From CAZRGV01 sp964599655 (GTDB lineage: Bacteria; Planctomycetota; Planctomycetia; Isosphaerales; Isosphaeraceae): a stretch of 59,069 bases of DNA. Of the stretch, positions 45,063 through 54,763 are shown piece after piece (position 1 is the first letter of the stretch; each line of letters opens with the position of its first letter). Position numbers and translations under genes: made by a program. The notes under the pieces are model-generated. The model was not told the DNA's origin, searched no databases, and saw only the letters and a program-made list of their open reading frames with translations. The stretch lies in contig CAZRGV010000021.1 of the NCBI GenBank assembly GCA_964599655.1, forward strand, positions 1-59,069, given 5' to 3'.

Positions 45063-45759
45063 GGTACAGTGATTGCTAGGGGGAATCTGTCTCTCGATTG
45101 ACCCAACCCAGTGTACTGGGTCCGACAACGTTCAGGCGATGGTGAGCCGGCTCTCGCAAACGAAATTCGTCCTCGAAAACCCCTCTTGGGAGGGACGTCT
45201 CTATGCCCCGTCGAATCCAGAGACGATGGGTCGAACAACCCCGAGCCGTTCCTCGGATTCCGCCTGATCGTCAAGACGGCAACGCCGGCCTGGGCCGGGA
45301 GATCCGTTTCTATCCTTCGGTTCTTGAAGACTTTACGTTGCAATCATGAAGCACGCGTTGTCTTTCTTCAGGCACCGCGATTCCGCCTTGACCCGAAATC
45401 GGGTTCCTCACATACTGAGCAAGACGCGCCGGGAGATCCCGGCGATCCTGGGCGGGAATCGATCCAAAGAGATTGGCACCGGCCATCGACGACACCGACC
45501 GAGTGAGTGCGAGCCCGCGATGAACGTTACGATCCACGATCGCCGATCGGACGCAGGGAACGATTCGTCGCTCAATCACCTTTCCTGGCCGCGTCGAGGT
45601 CTGACCCTCGAGTTCGTCGGTCTTCCGCGTCACACGACTCCCATACACCCGTAGAAGTTACCGCCAGAACGACTCGTCTCGTTGGTTTCGCCGCAGAAAC
45701 ATCCACGCATGTAGGCAAGCTCTTCGGATATTCCCCGCGTTGATGGAATCGGCAGATTT
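45063..45759. other. Intergenic stretch upstream of the exopolysaccharide locus, 697 bp
   Basis: It lies between divergent selB and the WecA-like gene. I looked on both strands for a selenocysteine tRNA (long acceptor and variable arms, UCA anticodon) and found none. Open frames here are short and do not resemble proteins. No clear promoter could be placed, although the locus promoter should lie here. Confidence 0.5.
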
Positions 45760-47469
45760 ATGATTAGAAACGTGTTTCTCCTGGTCTTCGCGCTGGGCTT
45801 CATGGGGTGTGTCCTGGCCACGCCTCTGGTCACTCGCCTCGCCGCCTGGGCTGGGGCGATCGACCGGCCAGACCACTTTCGCCGCATCCACAAGGGAGCG
45901 GTGCCCCGGATGGGGGGGCTCGGCCTGGCCTTTGGGTTGGGCTTGAGCCTCTTGCCGATCCTTCTCGGCGGCTATCTTCGGGACTGGCCGGCGTTCTCGA
46001 TCTGGTGGCCTCGGCAATGGGCGGTGGCGACCGCTTCGCTGATCATCCTGGGTGTCGGGGTGATCGACGACTCCCGGGGTATGCGACCCAAGACGAAACT
46101 GCTGGGGCAGGCCCTCGCCGTACTGGTGCTGATTGCCGGGGGCATCCGGATCGAAGGCGTGGTCTTGCTCGGGATTCCGATTCCCTTAAGCTACCCTACC
46201 TCGTTCTCGGTACTGGACCACCGGTTGACCGTTGATCTGCCGAGCATCGCCGTAACGATGCTCTGGTTCCTGGGGTGCATGAACATCTGGAACCTGATCG
46301 ATGGCATGGACGGGTTGGCCTCGGGAGTGGGGTTGCTGGTCAGCGGGACGTTGATGCTGGTGGCGATTCACCAGGAGAACTACGGTTCGGCGGCCCTGGC
46401 GGCGGCCCTGGCCGGCGGGCTGGCGGGCTTCTTACTCTACAACTGGCACCCGGCCTGCATTTTCTTGGGGGACAGCGGAAGCCTCTTGATCGGGCTTCTG
46501 ATCGGCGTGATTGGCGTTCAGGACTCGATGAAGGGTCCGGCGGCCGTCTCGATCCTCTTCCCGATCCTGGCGATGGGCCTGCCAATCTCCGACACGGCGA
46601 TGGCGATTTTCCGTCGCTGGCTCCGCGATCTTCCCCTGAGCTCGGCGGACCGCCGGCACATTCATCACTTACTGATCGGCCTTGGGCTGAAGCCGCCGCA
46701 GGCCGCGCTGGTGCTTTACTTCTTCACCGCTGGGCTCTGCGGCGTCGTTCTCCTGGGCGTGGCCTGGATGAACGAATTCCTCGCGTTGATTCTGGGCGTG
46801 TCAGGATGTTTGGCCTTCCTCTTGATTCTGACAAGCCGTCGGGACGAGTTGGCCAGCCTTCTTTCCGACCTCAGAGAGCGCCGGAGTCGCAAACGACAGG
46901 AACGGTCGGCGGCCAAGATCACCTGGGAGACGATCCAGAAAATCGAGCTTTGTAACGATACCGAGCGCATCTGGGCGACCCTGCTTGATGCCTCGAGACT
47001 ACTTGGAAGTGATCGCCTAGAGATGACCTGCCTGAAGGACGGTCGAACCGTGATGTCGTGCTCTAGCAAGCCGATTGGGAACCCTCCCGTTTCGGGCCCG
47101 GTCGCGAGCTTCCGGCTTCCGAGCGGGCAGGATTTGGAGCTGACGGTCTCGCTCCACCAGTCGTCCGAGTCAATCCTCGCGGCGGATATCGCTTTCCGAT
47201 CCCTTCAACGGCTCTCTCTGGCCACCGCGCAACGTCTCGAACGCCTTCTCGAAGAGGCGGCCTCTCCCTTGCCTCAGCCTCTCACCGAGACGGAGGAACT
47301 CACCGATCCTGTCACGACGCCAAACGGTACCGGGTCGAACGTGGCCGCGACGTCGGTCATGTCTCTGAAGCCGGTTCCTCCGGGCCGCGACCCGCTGGGC
47401 TGGTTCCGAGGCGCCCTTGGTCGGAGCCCCTCCGCCATGGCGAGGCAGATCTGGTATGGAGATAAATAG
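45760..47469 (+). CDS. WecA/MraY-family polyprenyl-phosphate sugar-1-phosphate transferase
   Basis: The 569-residue protein starts an exopolysaccharide chain by moving a sugar phosphate onto undecaprenyl phosphate. About ten to eleven membrane segments fill residues 1-360. RIHKGAVPRMGGLGLAFG, GVGVIDDSRGMRPKTKLLGQ (the DD motif), NIWNLIDGMDGLASG, FLGDSGSLLIG and RRHIHHLLIGLG (histidine motif) are typical of the WecA/TagO branch. The C-terminal 200 residues are soluble: a basic stretch, then a segment with ERIWATLLDASRLLGSDRLE and ADIAFRSLQRLSLATAQRLE, possibly a regulatory or partner-binding domain. It is the first gene of the locus, 21 bp before the Wzc-like gene. Confidence 0.88.
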   Translation: MIRNVFLLVFALGFMGCVLATPLVTRLAAWAGAIDRPDHFRRIHKGAVPRMGGLGLAFGLGLSLLPILLGGYLRDWPAFSIWWPRQWAVATASLIILGVGVIDDSRGMRPKTKLLGQALAVLVLIAGGIRIEGVVLLGIPIPLSYPTSFSVLDHRLTVDLPSIAVTMLWFLGCMNIWNLIDGMDGLASGVGLLVSGTLMLVAIHQENYGSAALAAALAGGLAGFLLYNWHPACIFLGDSGSLLIGLLIGVIGVQDSMKGPAAVSILFPILAMGLPISDTAMAIFRRWLRDLPLSSADRRHIHHLLIGLGLKPPQAALVLYFFTAGLCGVVLLGVAWMNEFLALILGVSGCLAFLLILTSRRDELASLLSDLRERRSRKRQERSAAKITWETIQKIELCNDTERIWATLLDASRLLGSDRLEMTCLKDGRTVMSCSSKPIGNPPVSGPVASFRLPSGQDLELTVSLHQSSESILAADIAFRSLQRLSLATAQRLERLLEEAASPLPQPLTETEELTDPVTTPNGTGSNVAATSVMSLKPVPPGRDPLGWFRGALGRSPSAMARQIWYGDK

Positions 47470-47490
47470 ACTGATGGAAAGGGTTGATTC

Positions 47491-49737
47491 ATGGATCGAA
47501 TCATCCAGCCGTACGGAAGCGCCTCTTCCGGCGTCTCGATTCCCCCGCGCGCGGGCAGCCACCACGCGCTTGTTCCTCAGTTGCAACACGCGAAGTCGCC
47601 CGGGGACTTCGCGAGGGCTCTGCGACGGCGCATGTGGGTCGTCCTGTTCATCGCACTGAGCGTCAGCCTGGGAGGTTCGGCGTTCATCGTCCGGATGCCG
47701 GCGATCTATCAGGCCGATGCCGAGATCGAGATCGTTCCACCGCATTTCGATCCCGCGTTGACCGTCATCGTCGATAGCGCCGCCAGCTACAACCGCGACA
47801 ACACCGAACAGTTCGTCCTCAACCTGATCGCTCAGCTCCATGGCAAGAACCTGGCCGAGAGCGTGGCCCGCGACTTCGGCGCCGGGCAGGGGAGCGGAGA
47901 TCCCGCCGCCGAGCTGCTCGGCGGACTTACGACCAAACGAGTGCAGGGAACGGCCTTCTTTCAGGTCTTCCTTGAAGGGCGGGACCCCGATCGCGTCGCA
48001 AAGCTGCTCAACGCGTTGTTGGTTGGTTTTGTGAACAAGACCAAGGACGACAGCCAGCAAACAATTGACGAATCGATTCGGCTAGCCCGTGAGAGTTTGT
48101 CGAAATTTTATAACGAACGGAAGAAAATCGACGCCGATATCAACAAACTGCTGGCCGAGACCTCGCTGTTCGCGCCCGGGGGCCGAAATATCGTCGAAGA
48201 GGAATATCTCAACCTCAAGTCGGTCTTGCTCCAGAAGAAGATCCGCTTCGAGGATCTGATGTATGAACGGCGGCTCGTCGAGATGTGGCCGAACCTCAGG
48301 GCCCAGGCGGTTCCCTCGCCAGACGACGGCCGGATTGCTGAACTGATCAAGTACAAGCAAAACCTCGACGAGAAACTCGAGTACCTTCAGCGGACCGTTC
48401 GCGACTTCCAAAACGACGCCTACGCGAGACGGCTGACACGGCAGCTCAACGGGGTGATCGGCGAGATCGAGCGACTTCGCGCGGCCCAAGCCCAGACGGT
48501 TGCCGCGCCTGACATGACCGCCATGACCCTCACGCGAGCCGGTGAGGAAATCCAGAAGCTTGAGCGCGAATTGGAAACACAGCAAGGGCGGCTGCACGCG
48601 AGTCTACCGCAGTACGAGTCGTACATCTCGCTGATCAAGCTTCGCGAGCAAACCGAGCAACTGATCGCTGCCACTCAGGAACGGCTGGCGAAGTTCGAGA
48701 TCCTCGCGGGATCGCAGAAGGCGCCCGTCGAGATCCGCCAGCGCGCCGTCGACCCAATCGCGCCAGTGCGTCCCAACCGTCCGCTGCTCATCGGACTCGT
48801 CTCGATCCTTGGCCTGGGTCTGGGGATCGGACTGGTTTGCTTGCTCGAACAGCTCGATCATTCGGTCAAGGTTCCCGAACAGTTGACCTTGGGCCTAACC
48901 TTGCCCCTGTTCGGTGTCGTGCCGAGGATGAGGCGGCTGTCGGCGATGCAACGCGGCGGCCACCTCTGGACGCCAAGCGTTCCCGACTCGATCGACGCCG
49001 ACGCGTACCGCAACATCCGAGCCAGCCTTATCGGGGCCGAGCGGTCCGGCGAACGGATCGTCACTCTTCTTGTCACCAGCGCCAAGGCCGGCGAGGGCAA
49101 GAGCACCACCGCCTTGAACCTTGCCGCCACCTGCGCCCGTGCCGGGGAGCGGACAATCCTCGTCGATTGCGACCTTCGGCGTCCCAGCCTGGCTGAGGTC
49201 TTCGACGCCGAGCCGAACCTGGGACTTGTCGATGTCCTCCGATCCGAGATGCCTTGGCAGCGGGCCGTCGTCCGCACCGAGGTTACGAACCTTAGCTTCC
49301 TGCCCTGCGGCGATCCTTCGGGCGTTCCCATCGAAATCCTCGGAAGTCTGGAGCTGCGCCAGCTTATCACCGCCCTTTCCGGCCACTACCATCGGGTCAT
49401 CCTCGACGGCCCAGCGGTGCTCGGCCTGGCCGACTGTCGGATGCTCGGCCAGTTCGCCGATGCGACGCTTCTGGTCGTCCGCTCCGGCGCCCACGAACTA
49501 CGCCCCCTGCGGCGTGCCAAGGAAATGCTCGAACAATCTCGCGTCCGGATCGCTGGACTTGTCTTCAATAGCTTGAGTGAAGATTTGAATAACTGGTCTA
49601 GCGATTACGCGATTGGTACGATCGCGGGGTCGCTCCCAGGAGAGCTGTCTGATCGTCCACCATCGACGACACGAGGCTTGGATGCCCCCTCGACCCGACC
49701 GGCGGCGACGGCGACCGGCGGTCGGGCCGAGGATTGA
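47491..49737 (+). CDS. Wzc-like chain-length regulator fused to CpsD/BY-kinase-type ATPase
   Basis: The 748-residue protein has a Wzz-type N-terminal region, with one membrane helix near residues 50-70 and a long periplasmic coiled-coil (about 190-400). A second helix (LLIGLVSILGLGLGIGLVCL, near 430) is followed by a cytoplasmic ATPase: TSAKAGEGKSTTALNLAA (Walker A), TILVDCDLRRPSL (Walker A') and VILDGPAVLG (Walker B). This is the plan of bacterial tyrosine kinases that control polymer length. The C-terminal tail lacks the usual tyrosine cluster, with only one tyrosine in the last 60 residues. GGAAAGG precedes the start. It follows the WecA-like gene by 21 bp and precedes the ligase-like gene by 15 bp. 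Confidence 0.88.
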   Translation: MDRIIQPYGSASSGVSIPPRAGSHHALVPQLQHAKSPGDFARALRRRMWVVLFIALSVSLGGSAFIVRMPAIYQADAEIEIVPPHFDPALTVIVDSAASYNRDNTEQFVLNLIAQLHGKNLAESVARDFGAGQGSGDPAAELLGGLTTKRVQGTAFFQVFLEGRDPDRVAKLLNALLVGFVNKTKDDSQQTIDESIRLARESLSKFYNERKKIDADINKLLAETSLFAPGGRNIVEEEYLNLKSVLLQKKIRFEDLMYERRLVEMWPNLRAQAVPSPDDGRIAELIKYKQNLDEKLEYLQRTVRDFQNDAYARRLTRQLNGVIGEIERLRAAQAQTVAAPDMTAMTLTRAGEEIQKLERELETQQGRLHASLPQYESYISLIKLREQTEQLIAATQERLAKFEILAGSQKAPVEIRQRAVDPIAPVRPNRPLLIGLVSILGLGLGIGLVCLLEQLDHSVKVPEQLTLGLTLPLFGVVPRMRRLSAMQRGGHLWTPSVPDSIDADAYRNIRASLIGAERSGERIVTLLVTSAKAGEGKSTTALNLAATCARAGERTILVDCDLRRPSLAEVFDAEPNLGLVDVLRSEMPWQRAVVRTEVTNLSFLPCGDPSGVPIEILGSLELRQLITALSGHYHRVILDGPAVLGLADCRMLGQFADATLLVVRSGAHELRPLRRAKEMLEQSRVRIAGLVFNSLSEDLNNWSSDYAIGTIAGSLPGELSDRPPSTTRGLDAPSTRPAATATGGRAED

Positions 49738-49752
49738 GCAGGAGATGCTCCA

Positions 49753-51312
49753 TTGACCCTGCGACAGCGCCTGGTTCCCATCCTCGATCGTGTTGTAGCG
49801 GTCTTGCTGGTCGCGATCGTCTTTGGCACTGTGGTGGCCTTTGGCGGCTCCGTCTGGTGGGCGCGCCCCGCGATAGCGATGTCGACCGCATGGCTCGTTT
49901 TCGCTTCACTGGCGCGAGCGGCGCTGGATGGGTCTTGCCGTTTGCTCAAGAGCCCCTTGATGGCTCTGGGAGTGCTGGCCCTGGGGCTGGCGGCGTTCCA
50001 GCTTCTGCCAATGCCCTCGAGACTCGTGATCCGGCTTTCGCCTCTCGCGGGCACGATCCGAGGACCGCTCGTCGCCAGTGTCAAGGAGGGCCCGGAGGCG
50101 GATTCCGCGACCGTTGACGTGACCGAAAGCCGCATTCCTCTCACGACCGATCGGGCGGCGACCTTGCGATGGCTCATGGGGGCCATCGCCTGCCTCTCGC
50201 TCTTCTGCGTTGCGGCCCACTTCGCCGATCGCCTGGGACGGCTGTTACTGATCTGGGGCAGCGTGATCGCAGCGTTCGGGCTATGTACGGGTTTTGGCGT
50301 CGTACAACTGATAGGTCAGCAAGGCAGTCTTTATGGGTTCTTGCAACCGGGAAAGGCTCCACCCTGGGCACCTTCGATGGCCGAGGAATTGACGACACCG
50401 AACGCGACCGTCCTTCGCCTGGCCGGCGATCCCCTTCGTCCCGGGGCTCAGATGGCTCTCGTCCGACCCGATCGCCCGTTCGCGATCGGCCCTCTGCTGG
50501 GAGGGCCTGGCGCGTACCTCGCGCTGGCCGCTCTCGCCTTGCCCCTGCTACTGGGCTCAACGTTGCAAACGCTCGCCCCGCGAGGAAGTCGCGAGCCTCT
50601 GACGGATCGGCTCCGCCATCATGGGGGCTGGGGGCGAATCACACTGCTGACCGCGTTGCTTGTCACCGGAGCGGGGCTTTCCGGCTATCTCGCCGGTCTG
50701 CTGTTGAGCCTTCCGCTTGCGGCGGGCCTGATCCTGGCCGGAATTCCGGCGTCCCGAGGAACCGGTCTGCGTTGGATGGCTCCGGGCCTGACACTTCTGG
50801 CGTTGATCGCCATCGGAGTCGGAGTGGCGATGGGGGATGCGCTGGGCCGACCTGCGGGTTCGAGTCCACTGGCCTTTCGCGAATCGTGGGGTTCGGTCGA
50901 GCAGGTCTGGCGAGACGCTCTGCGGATCGCCCGAGACGTCCCCATCGTTGGCTGTGGTTTGGGCAGCTTCGCCTCGGTTTACCCGCTCTACAAGTCGCAG
51001 GACCTCTCCCAGACGACCGCCCTGAGTAGTTTTCTTCAGTGGTGGGTCGAGGCAGGCGCGATCGGCTTGATCCTGCTCGGACTCGGCGCGCTCTGGTGTC
51101 TTTGGCGACTCCCAGGCGCCCTGCGACGGGTCGGTACGGCCGACCGAGCACTGGCGTTCGGCCTGGTTGGCGCTTTGACCGGCTTTGCGCTGTTCTCGGC
51201 CGTGCACTGGACGGTCGAACTGACGGCGATTGCCGTGGCCGCCGCTGCCGTGGGAGGCACCTGCAACCGCTGGTTGGCGGGAGGAACCGACCTTTTTGTG
51301 GAATATGGTTAG
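49753..51312 (+). CDS. O-antigen-ligase/Wzy-like polysaccharide polymerase
   Basis: The 519-residue membrane protein has about eleven hydrophobic segments and one larger external loop (about 190-240), the plan of the O-antigen ligase / Wzy polymerase superfamily. The stretch DVPIVGCGLGSFASVYPLYK (near residue 400) matches the conserved 'G.G.G.F...YP' block, followed by a WWVEAGAIGLILL helix. It may polymerise or ligate the polysaccharide. The start is a TTG at 49753, fixed by AGGAGATG about eight bases before it. It is 15 bp downstream of the Wzc-like gene and probably co-translated. Confidence 0.8.
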   Translation: MTLRQRLVPILDRVVAVLLVAIVFGTVVAFGGSVWWARPAIAMSTAWLVFASLARAALDGSCRLLKSPLMALGVLALGLAAFQLLPMPSRLVIRLSPLAGTIRGPLVASVKEGPEADSATVDVTESRIPLTTDRAATLRWLMGAIACLSLFCVAAHFADRLGRLLLIWGSVIAAFGLCTGFGVVQLIGQQGSLYGFLQPGKAPPWAPSMAEELTTPNATVLRLAGDPLRPGAQMALVRPDRPFAIGPLLGGPGAYLALAALALPLLLGSTLQTLAPRGSREPLTDRLRHHGGWGRITLLTALLVTGAGLSGYLAGLLLSLPLAAGLILAGIPASRGTGLRWMAPGLTLLALIAIGVGVAMGDALGRPAGSSPLAFRESWGSVEQVWRDALRIARDVPIVGCGLGSFASVYPLYKSQDLSQTTALSSFLQWWVEAGAIGLILLGLGALWCLWRLPGALRRVGTADRALAFGLVGALTGFALFSAVHWTVELTAIAVAAAAVGGTCNRWLAGGTDLFVEYG

Positions 51313-51327
51313 ATTTATTATGTTAAA

Positions 51328-51356
51328 TTGCTCAAATTGAATTTTAATATTATACT
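51328..51356 (+). promoter_or_regulatory. Internal sigma-70-like promoter in the exopolysaccharide locus
   Basis: TTGCTC (51328-51333) and TATACT (51351-51356) are 17 bases apart in a short AT-rich gap between the ligase-like gene and the FHA/TPR gene. The -10 box matches five of six positions, the -35 three. It could give the second half of the locus its own transcript. Confidence 0.45.
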
Positions 51357-51386
51357 GTTTCAATCCGATGTTTAATGGAGTTTACT

Positions 51387-53714
51387 ATGCCGGGGACCAC
51401 ATTCCTTCATATCCAGAATCGCGACTCGATCGCGGCTCGGGTGATGGAATTGCCCGGCCTCTCGGTTCGGATTGGCCGTGGTGTTCACTGCGAGGTGCGG
51501 CTCAACGATCCGGGACTTGCCGAGGTGGAATGCGTGCTCCGCCGTCGGGCCGGCCGGTGGTACGTTCAGCCGGTCGGTTCCTCAGGAATGGTCGTGATGG
51601 GCGACCATATTCTCGAACATTCCGAGATACTGATGCCTGGGGTTGAATTCCGCGTGGGTGAGACTTCGCTGATGCTTCAGGCGGGATCAGGGATCGAGGT
51701 TGGATCCTTCCGCCAGCCGATCTTGGTCGAGCCGTCGGACCTTGGGTTGGAGATAATTTCATCTGATTTCAACCACGGGGTCAGGAGAGACCGCCCATTC
51801 CCGGACGCGCGCTCGGCCGCTCTGGACCGTCCCGAGGGAACGTCGTTCGAGGAGGAGCGCGAGCGGCTGTCCCAATGGCGGACGAGCCTGGAACGTCGGG
51901 AGCGCTGGCTCAAGGCCCGGCGTGAGGAACGCCGATGGGAGCGACGCTGGCGGGCCGCTGGCGAAAGCCTTCGGGCGCGGTCGAACGCATCTCCTCGCCC
52001 GGCTTCCGTGACGGAAACCGAACGCGCGACGGCTCCCTCTACGGAAGCCAGACCCGTTGCGAGTGGGGCATTGCCGTTGCGAGGAGAGCCCGAGGCTCCG
52101 ATTCGGGCGACGCCCGCAGAGGATGAGGAGCATCCGAGCCTTGATATCAAGCTCGGCTCGGTGACGAGGCTGCCTCCCGAGACCGATCAGGGAACGTCTG
52201 TCGCCAACACGTGGGAAGCTCCCCGAACCCTTGAGGTGGACGAGGTCGAAGGCGAGGATGACGCGGATCTCCTTGGAGCGCCAACGATCGACGAGTGGGG
52301 CGATTCCCCGTTCGAGTTCCAAGAGCCAGAGGCTCCCGAACCTCGACGCGCCTCGCCCGTAACGTCTCGGCCGGAGACCGCGCCGCCGCCGCTTCCTCCT
52401 ACCACCGAGGAGCGTCCGTCGGACTCGCCCCGGATGCTGGTCGGGCCGCCCTCGGAATCTCCGGAGGGCATTCCAGGATTCGACCGGGAGGACTGGCCGA
52501 GTGCCAGAACGATCCTCGAGGCCCATGAGACCAGAGCTGTCGAACCGGTCCGGGCCGACTCCCGATCGAAGCCGAGGCGGCCGGAACCGACCGTCGCCCG
52601 AAGGCCGGAGCATTGGGCGATTCCCGCCTGGCTGATGATCCCTCCGATGGCCGCGACCGCGCTCCTAGCGAGTGTCGTCGGACTGGTGCTCTCCTGGACC
52701 TGGAGCCAGGATCTGCGAGTCGAGGGGACCCTCGCCGACCGGTTACTGCAAGGCGAACGAATTCCACCGCGAGGGATCGACACTGAACCGGTTCCGAGAC
52801 CGGCGTGGTGGGGTACGACGGCCGACCATCTCTACCTTCAGGCGCTGGCCCTGGGGCGGCTCGAAGGCGATCCCGACCGTCAGGAACAGGCCAGGTTCTT
52901 GCTCGGTCTGGCCCGCAACACGTCGCCGTCGCATGCGGGGGTCCGCTTCGCGATGGCCAACCTTCCGGTCGAGGGGGTGGAGAGCGGCCTCGTCCGTCCT
53001 GTGTCGGAACTCGGCCTGAGCCGCGATGTGGTCGCCTTTGCCTGGACGGCCCGTCGACGGCTTGCGGCTGGAGAGACAGAGGCCGCGCTCGTCGAGTACC
53101 GCCAGGCGCTGGAGATGATCACATGCGCCGACCCTCGACGGGCCGAGCGATCTGACGCCGAGGGGATTCTCCCGGATCGTCGGCACACGATGCCTTATGA
53201 AGACCTGATCGGACCGATGGTCCGCGACCTTTCGAGTCGCGAAGGCTGGACCTTTGAGGAGTGGTCTGCGGCCTTGCCGCCGTACGGGCCTGTGCTGCTG
53301 GCGGCATTCCGGGTGCTTCAGGAGGAGGGCCGCTCCGAGGCGGAACGGGCCCTGAACCAGTTGTTGGCCGCCGAGGAGGGGCCTCCCCGGGGTGGCTCGG
53401 TCGCCGTCCATCTGGCCTGTCGCGCCGAGGCGATGGCTGTCCGCGACCGCTGGGAGGAGGCTGAGCGGCTTTACCTCGACGCGATCGACGCCATGCCCGA
53501 CGCGGATCTTCGCCGGACATGGTGGAACAACCTTTCTGACATTTACGCAAGCCAGAATAATCTGGTGAAGATGCGACAGGCTCGCGCCAACGCCCGGGCC
53601 GCGCGACCGCCCGCACCATCCGAAAGCCGATCGGCGATCGATCGTCGCGACGAGACGTCCCTTGGTCGTGGCGAGGTCGAGACTCTCGATCGAGGACGGT
53701 CCGCTGTTCCCTGA
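51387..53714 (+). CDS. FHA-like, single-pass membrane protein with TPR-like C-terminal half
   Basis: The 775-residue protein starts at 51387, where GGAG lies six bases upstream; an in-frame ATG four codons earlier overlaps that site. Residues about 5-100 look like an FHA domain (SVRIGRGVHCEVRLNDPG, then GRWYVQPVGSSG), but the phosphothreonine-contacting Ser/His are replaced (AEVE where SxxH is expected). A long Pro/Glu/Arg-rich, probably disordered region follows (about 110-410), then one membrane helix (AWLMIPPMAATALLASVVGL) near residue 425, and an extracytoplasmic helical half with TPR-like repeats (DRWEEAERLYLDAIDAMPDA). It may scaffold the polysaccharide/exosortase machinery. I do not know a characterised homolog. 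Confidence 0.72.
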   Translation: MPGTTFLHIQNRDSIAARVMELPGLSVRIGRGVHCEVRLNDPGLAEVECVLRRRAGRWYVQPVGSSGMVVMGDHILEHSEILMPGVEFRVGETSLMLQAGSGIEVGSFRQPILVEPSDLGLEIISSDFNHGVRRDRPFPDARSAALDRPEGTSFEEERERLSQWRTSLERRERWLKARREERRWERRWRAAGESLRARSNASPRPASVTETERATAPSTEARPVASGALPLRGEPEAPIRATPAEDEEHPSLDIKLGSVTRLPPETDQGTSVANTWEAPRTLEVDEVEGEDDADLLGAPTIDEWGDSPFEFQEPEAPEPRRASPVTSRPETAPPPLPPTTEERPSDSPRMLVGPPSESPEGIPGFDREDWPSARTILEAHETRAVEPVRADSRSKPRRPEPTVARRPEHWAIPAWLMIPPMAATALLASVVGLVLSWTWSQDLRVEGTLADRLLQGERIPPRGIDTEPVPRPAWWGTTADHLYLQALALGRLEGDPDRQEQARFLLGLARNTSPSHAGVRFAMANLPVEGVESGLVRPVSELGLSRDVVAFAWTARRRLAAGETEAALVEYRQALEMITCADPRRAERSDAEGILPDRRHTMPYEDLIGPMVRDLSSREGWTFEEWSAALPPYGPVLLAAFRVLQEEGRSEAERALNQLLAAEEGPPRGGSVAVHLACRAEAMAVRDRWEEAERLYLDAIDAMPDADLRRTWWNNLSDIYASQNNLVKMRQARANARAARPPAPSESRSAIDRRDETSLGRGEVETLDRGRSAVP

Positions 53715-53785
53715 GGCCGGAAGGGCCGGGTTTCGACGAGGACCCCGACACAGTAGAGTTGCTCCCAACCGGAAGGATCGACGCG

Positions 53786-54742
53786 ATGGAGACCCTGACC
53801 GCCAGCACCACGGATCGGCCTCACACGCCTGACAACCCGTTTCCCCTCGCACGACTGCTCATCGAACAGGCGAGAGGGCCAGGGCGGGTCGGTCTCGCGG
53901 GTGCGGCCGGGTGCCTTGTCGTGCTCGGGGTTACTTTTCTGCCCACTGTTGGCCACTTCCTGACCACGTGGTCGACCGACGAGAACTACAGCCACGGGTT
54001 CCTCGTACCGTTGATCAGCCTCTACTTCGCCAACGAGGCCGCACGGAAAGGCCCCACGACCGTCCGTGGCGGTTTGCTCCTGGGTTCGGCCTTGCTGGTC
54101 GTCGCCATGCTGGGCCGGTTGGTGACCACCGTGGTCCCGGTCGGCATTGTCAGCGATCTGTCACTGCTGCTGGGTCTGGCGGGGGTCGTTGGCCTGATCG
54201 CGGGATCGGATGCCCTGCGGCGTTACGGCTTCGCGCTATTCTTTCTGGTCTTCATGGTGCCTCTGCCGATCGCGCTTTACTCGGCGATTGCCTCCCCGCT
54301 GCAACTGCTGGTGAGCCGGCTCGGTTCCGCGCTTCTCAACGCGATTGGAATCCCAGTGCTCTGTCAGGGGAACATGATGACCCTGCCAGGGGACGTGCAG
54401 ATGTTCGTGGCCGAGGCCTGTAGCGGGATGCGGCAACTCACCGGTTTCCTCGCCCTGACCACCGCCGTGGCCTTCCTGTCGAGCCGGCCTGCCTGGTTCC
54501 GGCTGGTTGTCATCGCCTCCTCCATCCCCATTGCCCTGACTGCGAATGTTCTGCGAGTCACATTAACAGGCTGGATTATGTACTATATTAATCCTCAGTT
54601 CGCGATGGGGAAGTACCACACGCTGGAAGGGCTGTTGATGATGGGATTCGGACTGGCGTTGCTGGCGGCCGAGTGTTCGTTCTTGAATGCTTTGGTTCCG
54701 AGCGTGTCCAGCGTTGGCTCCGATGACGGCGACCAGCATTGA
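53786..54742 (+). CDS. Exosortase-family transpeptidase
   Basis: The 318-residue membrane protein has about eight helices and the exosortase catalytic triad: FVAEACSGMRQL (cysteine, near residue 215), NVLRVT (arginine, near 255) and GKYHTLEG (histidine, near 280). Exosortases cut and attach proteins with C-terminal sorting signals of PEP-CTERM type, linked in many genomes to exopolysaccharide export. The ATG at 53786 follows GGAAGGA. An EpsI gene follows after 21 bp, the usual partner. I see no PEP-CTERM-like substrate in the window. The subtype cannot be set here, though planctomycete exosortases form their own groups. A short AT-rich codon patch follows the arginine motif. Confidence 0.88.
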   Translation: METLTASTTDRPHTPDNPFPLARLLIEQARGPGRVGLAGAAGCLVVLGVTFLPTVGHFLTTWSTDENYSHGFLVPLISLYFANEAARKGPTTVRGGLLLGSALLVVAMLGRLVTTVVPVGIVSDLSLLLGLAGVVGLIAGSDALRRYGFALFFLVFMVPLPIALYSAIASPLQLLVSRLGSALLNAIGIPVLCQGNMMTLPGDVQMFVAEACSGMRQLTGFLALTTAVAFLSSRPAWFRLVVIASSIPIALTANVLRVTLTGWIMYYINPQFAMGKYHTLEGLLMMGFGLALLAAECSFLNALVPSVSSVGSDDGDQH

Positions 54743-54763
54743 TGGAAGGGGGGACTCGGACCG

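Noticed and set aside
45063..45759. Possible selC (tRNA-Sec) near selB
   Set aside because: I looked for a UCA anticodon loop, a T-loop motif and long arms on both strands. One GATCGATTCC-like stretch resembles a T-loop but nothing folds around it.
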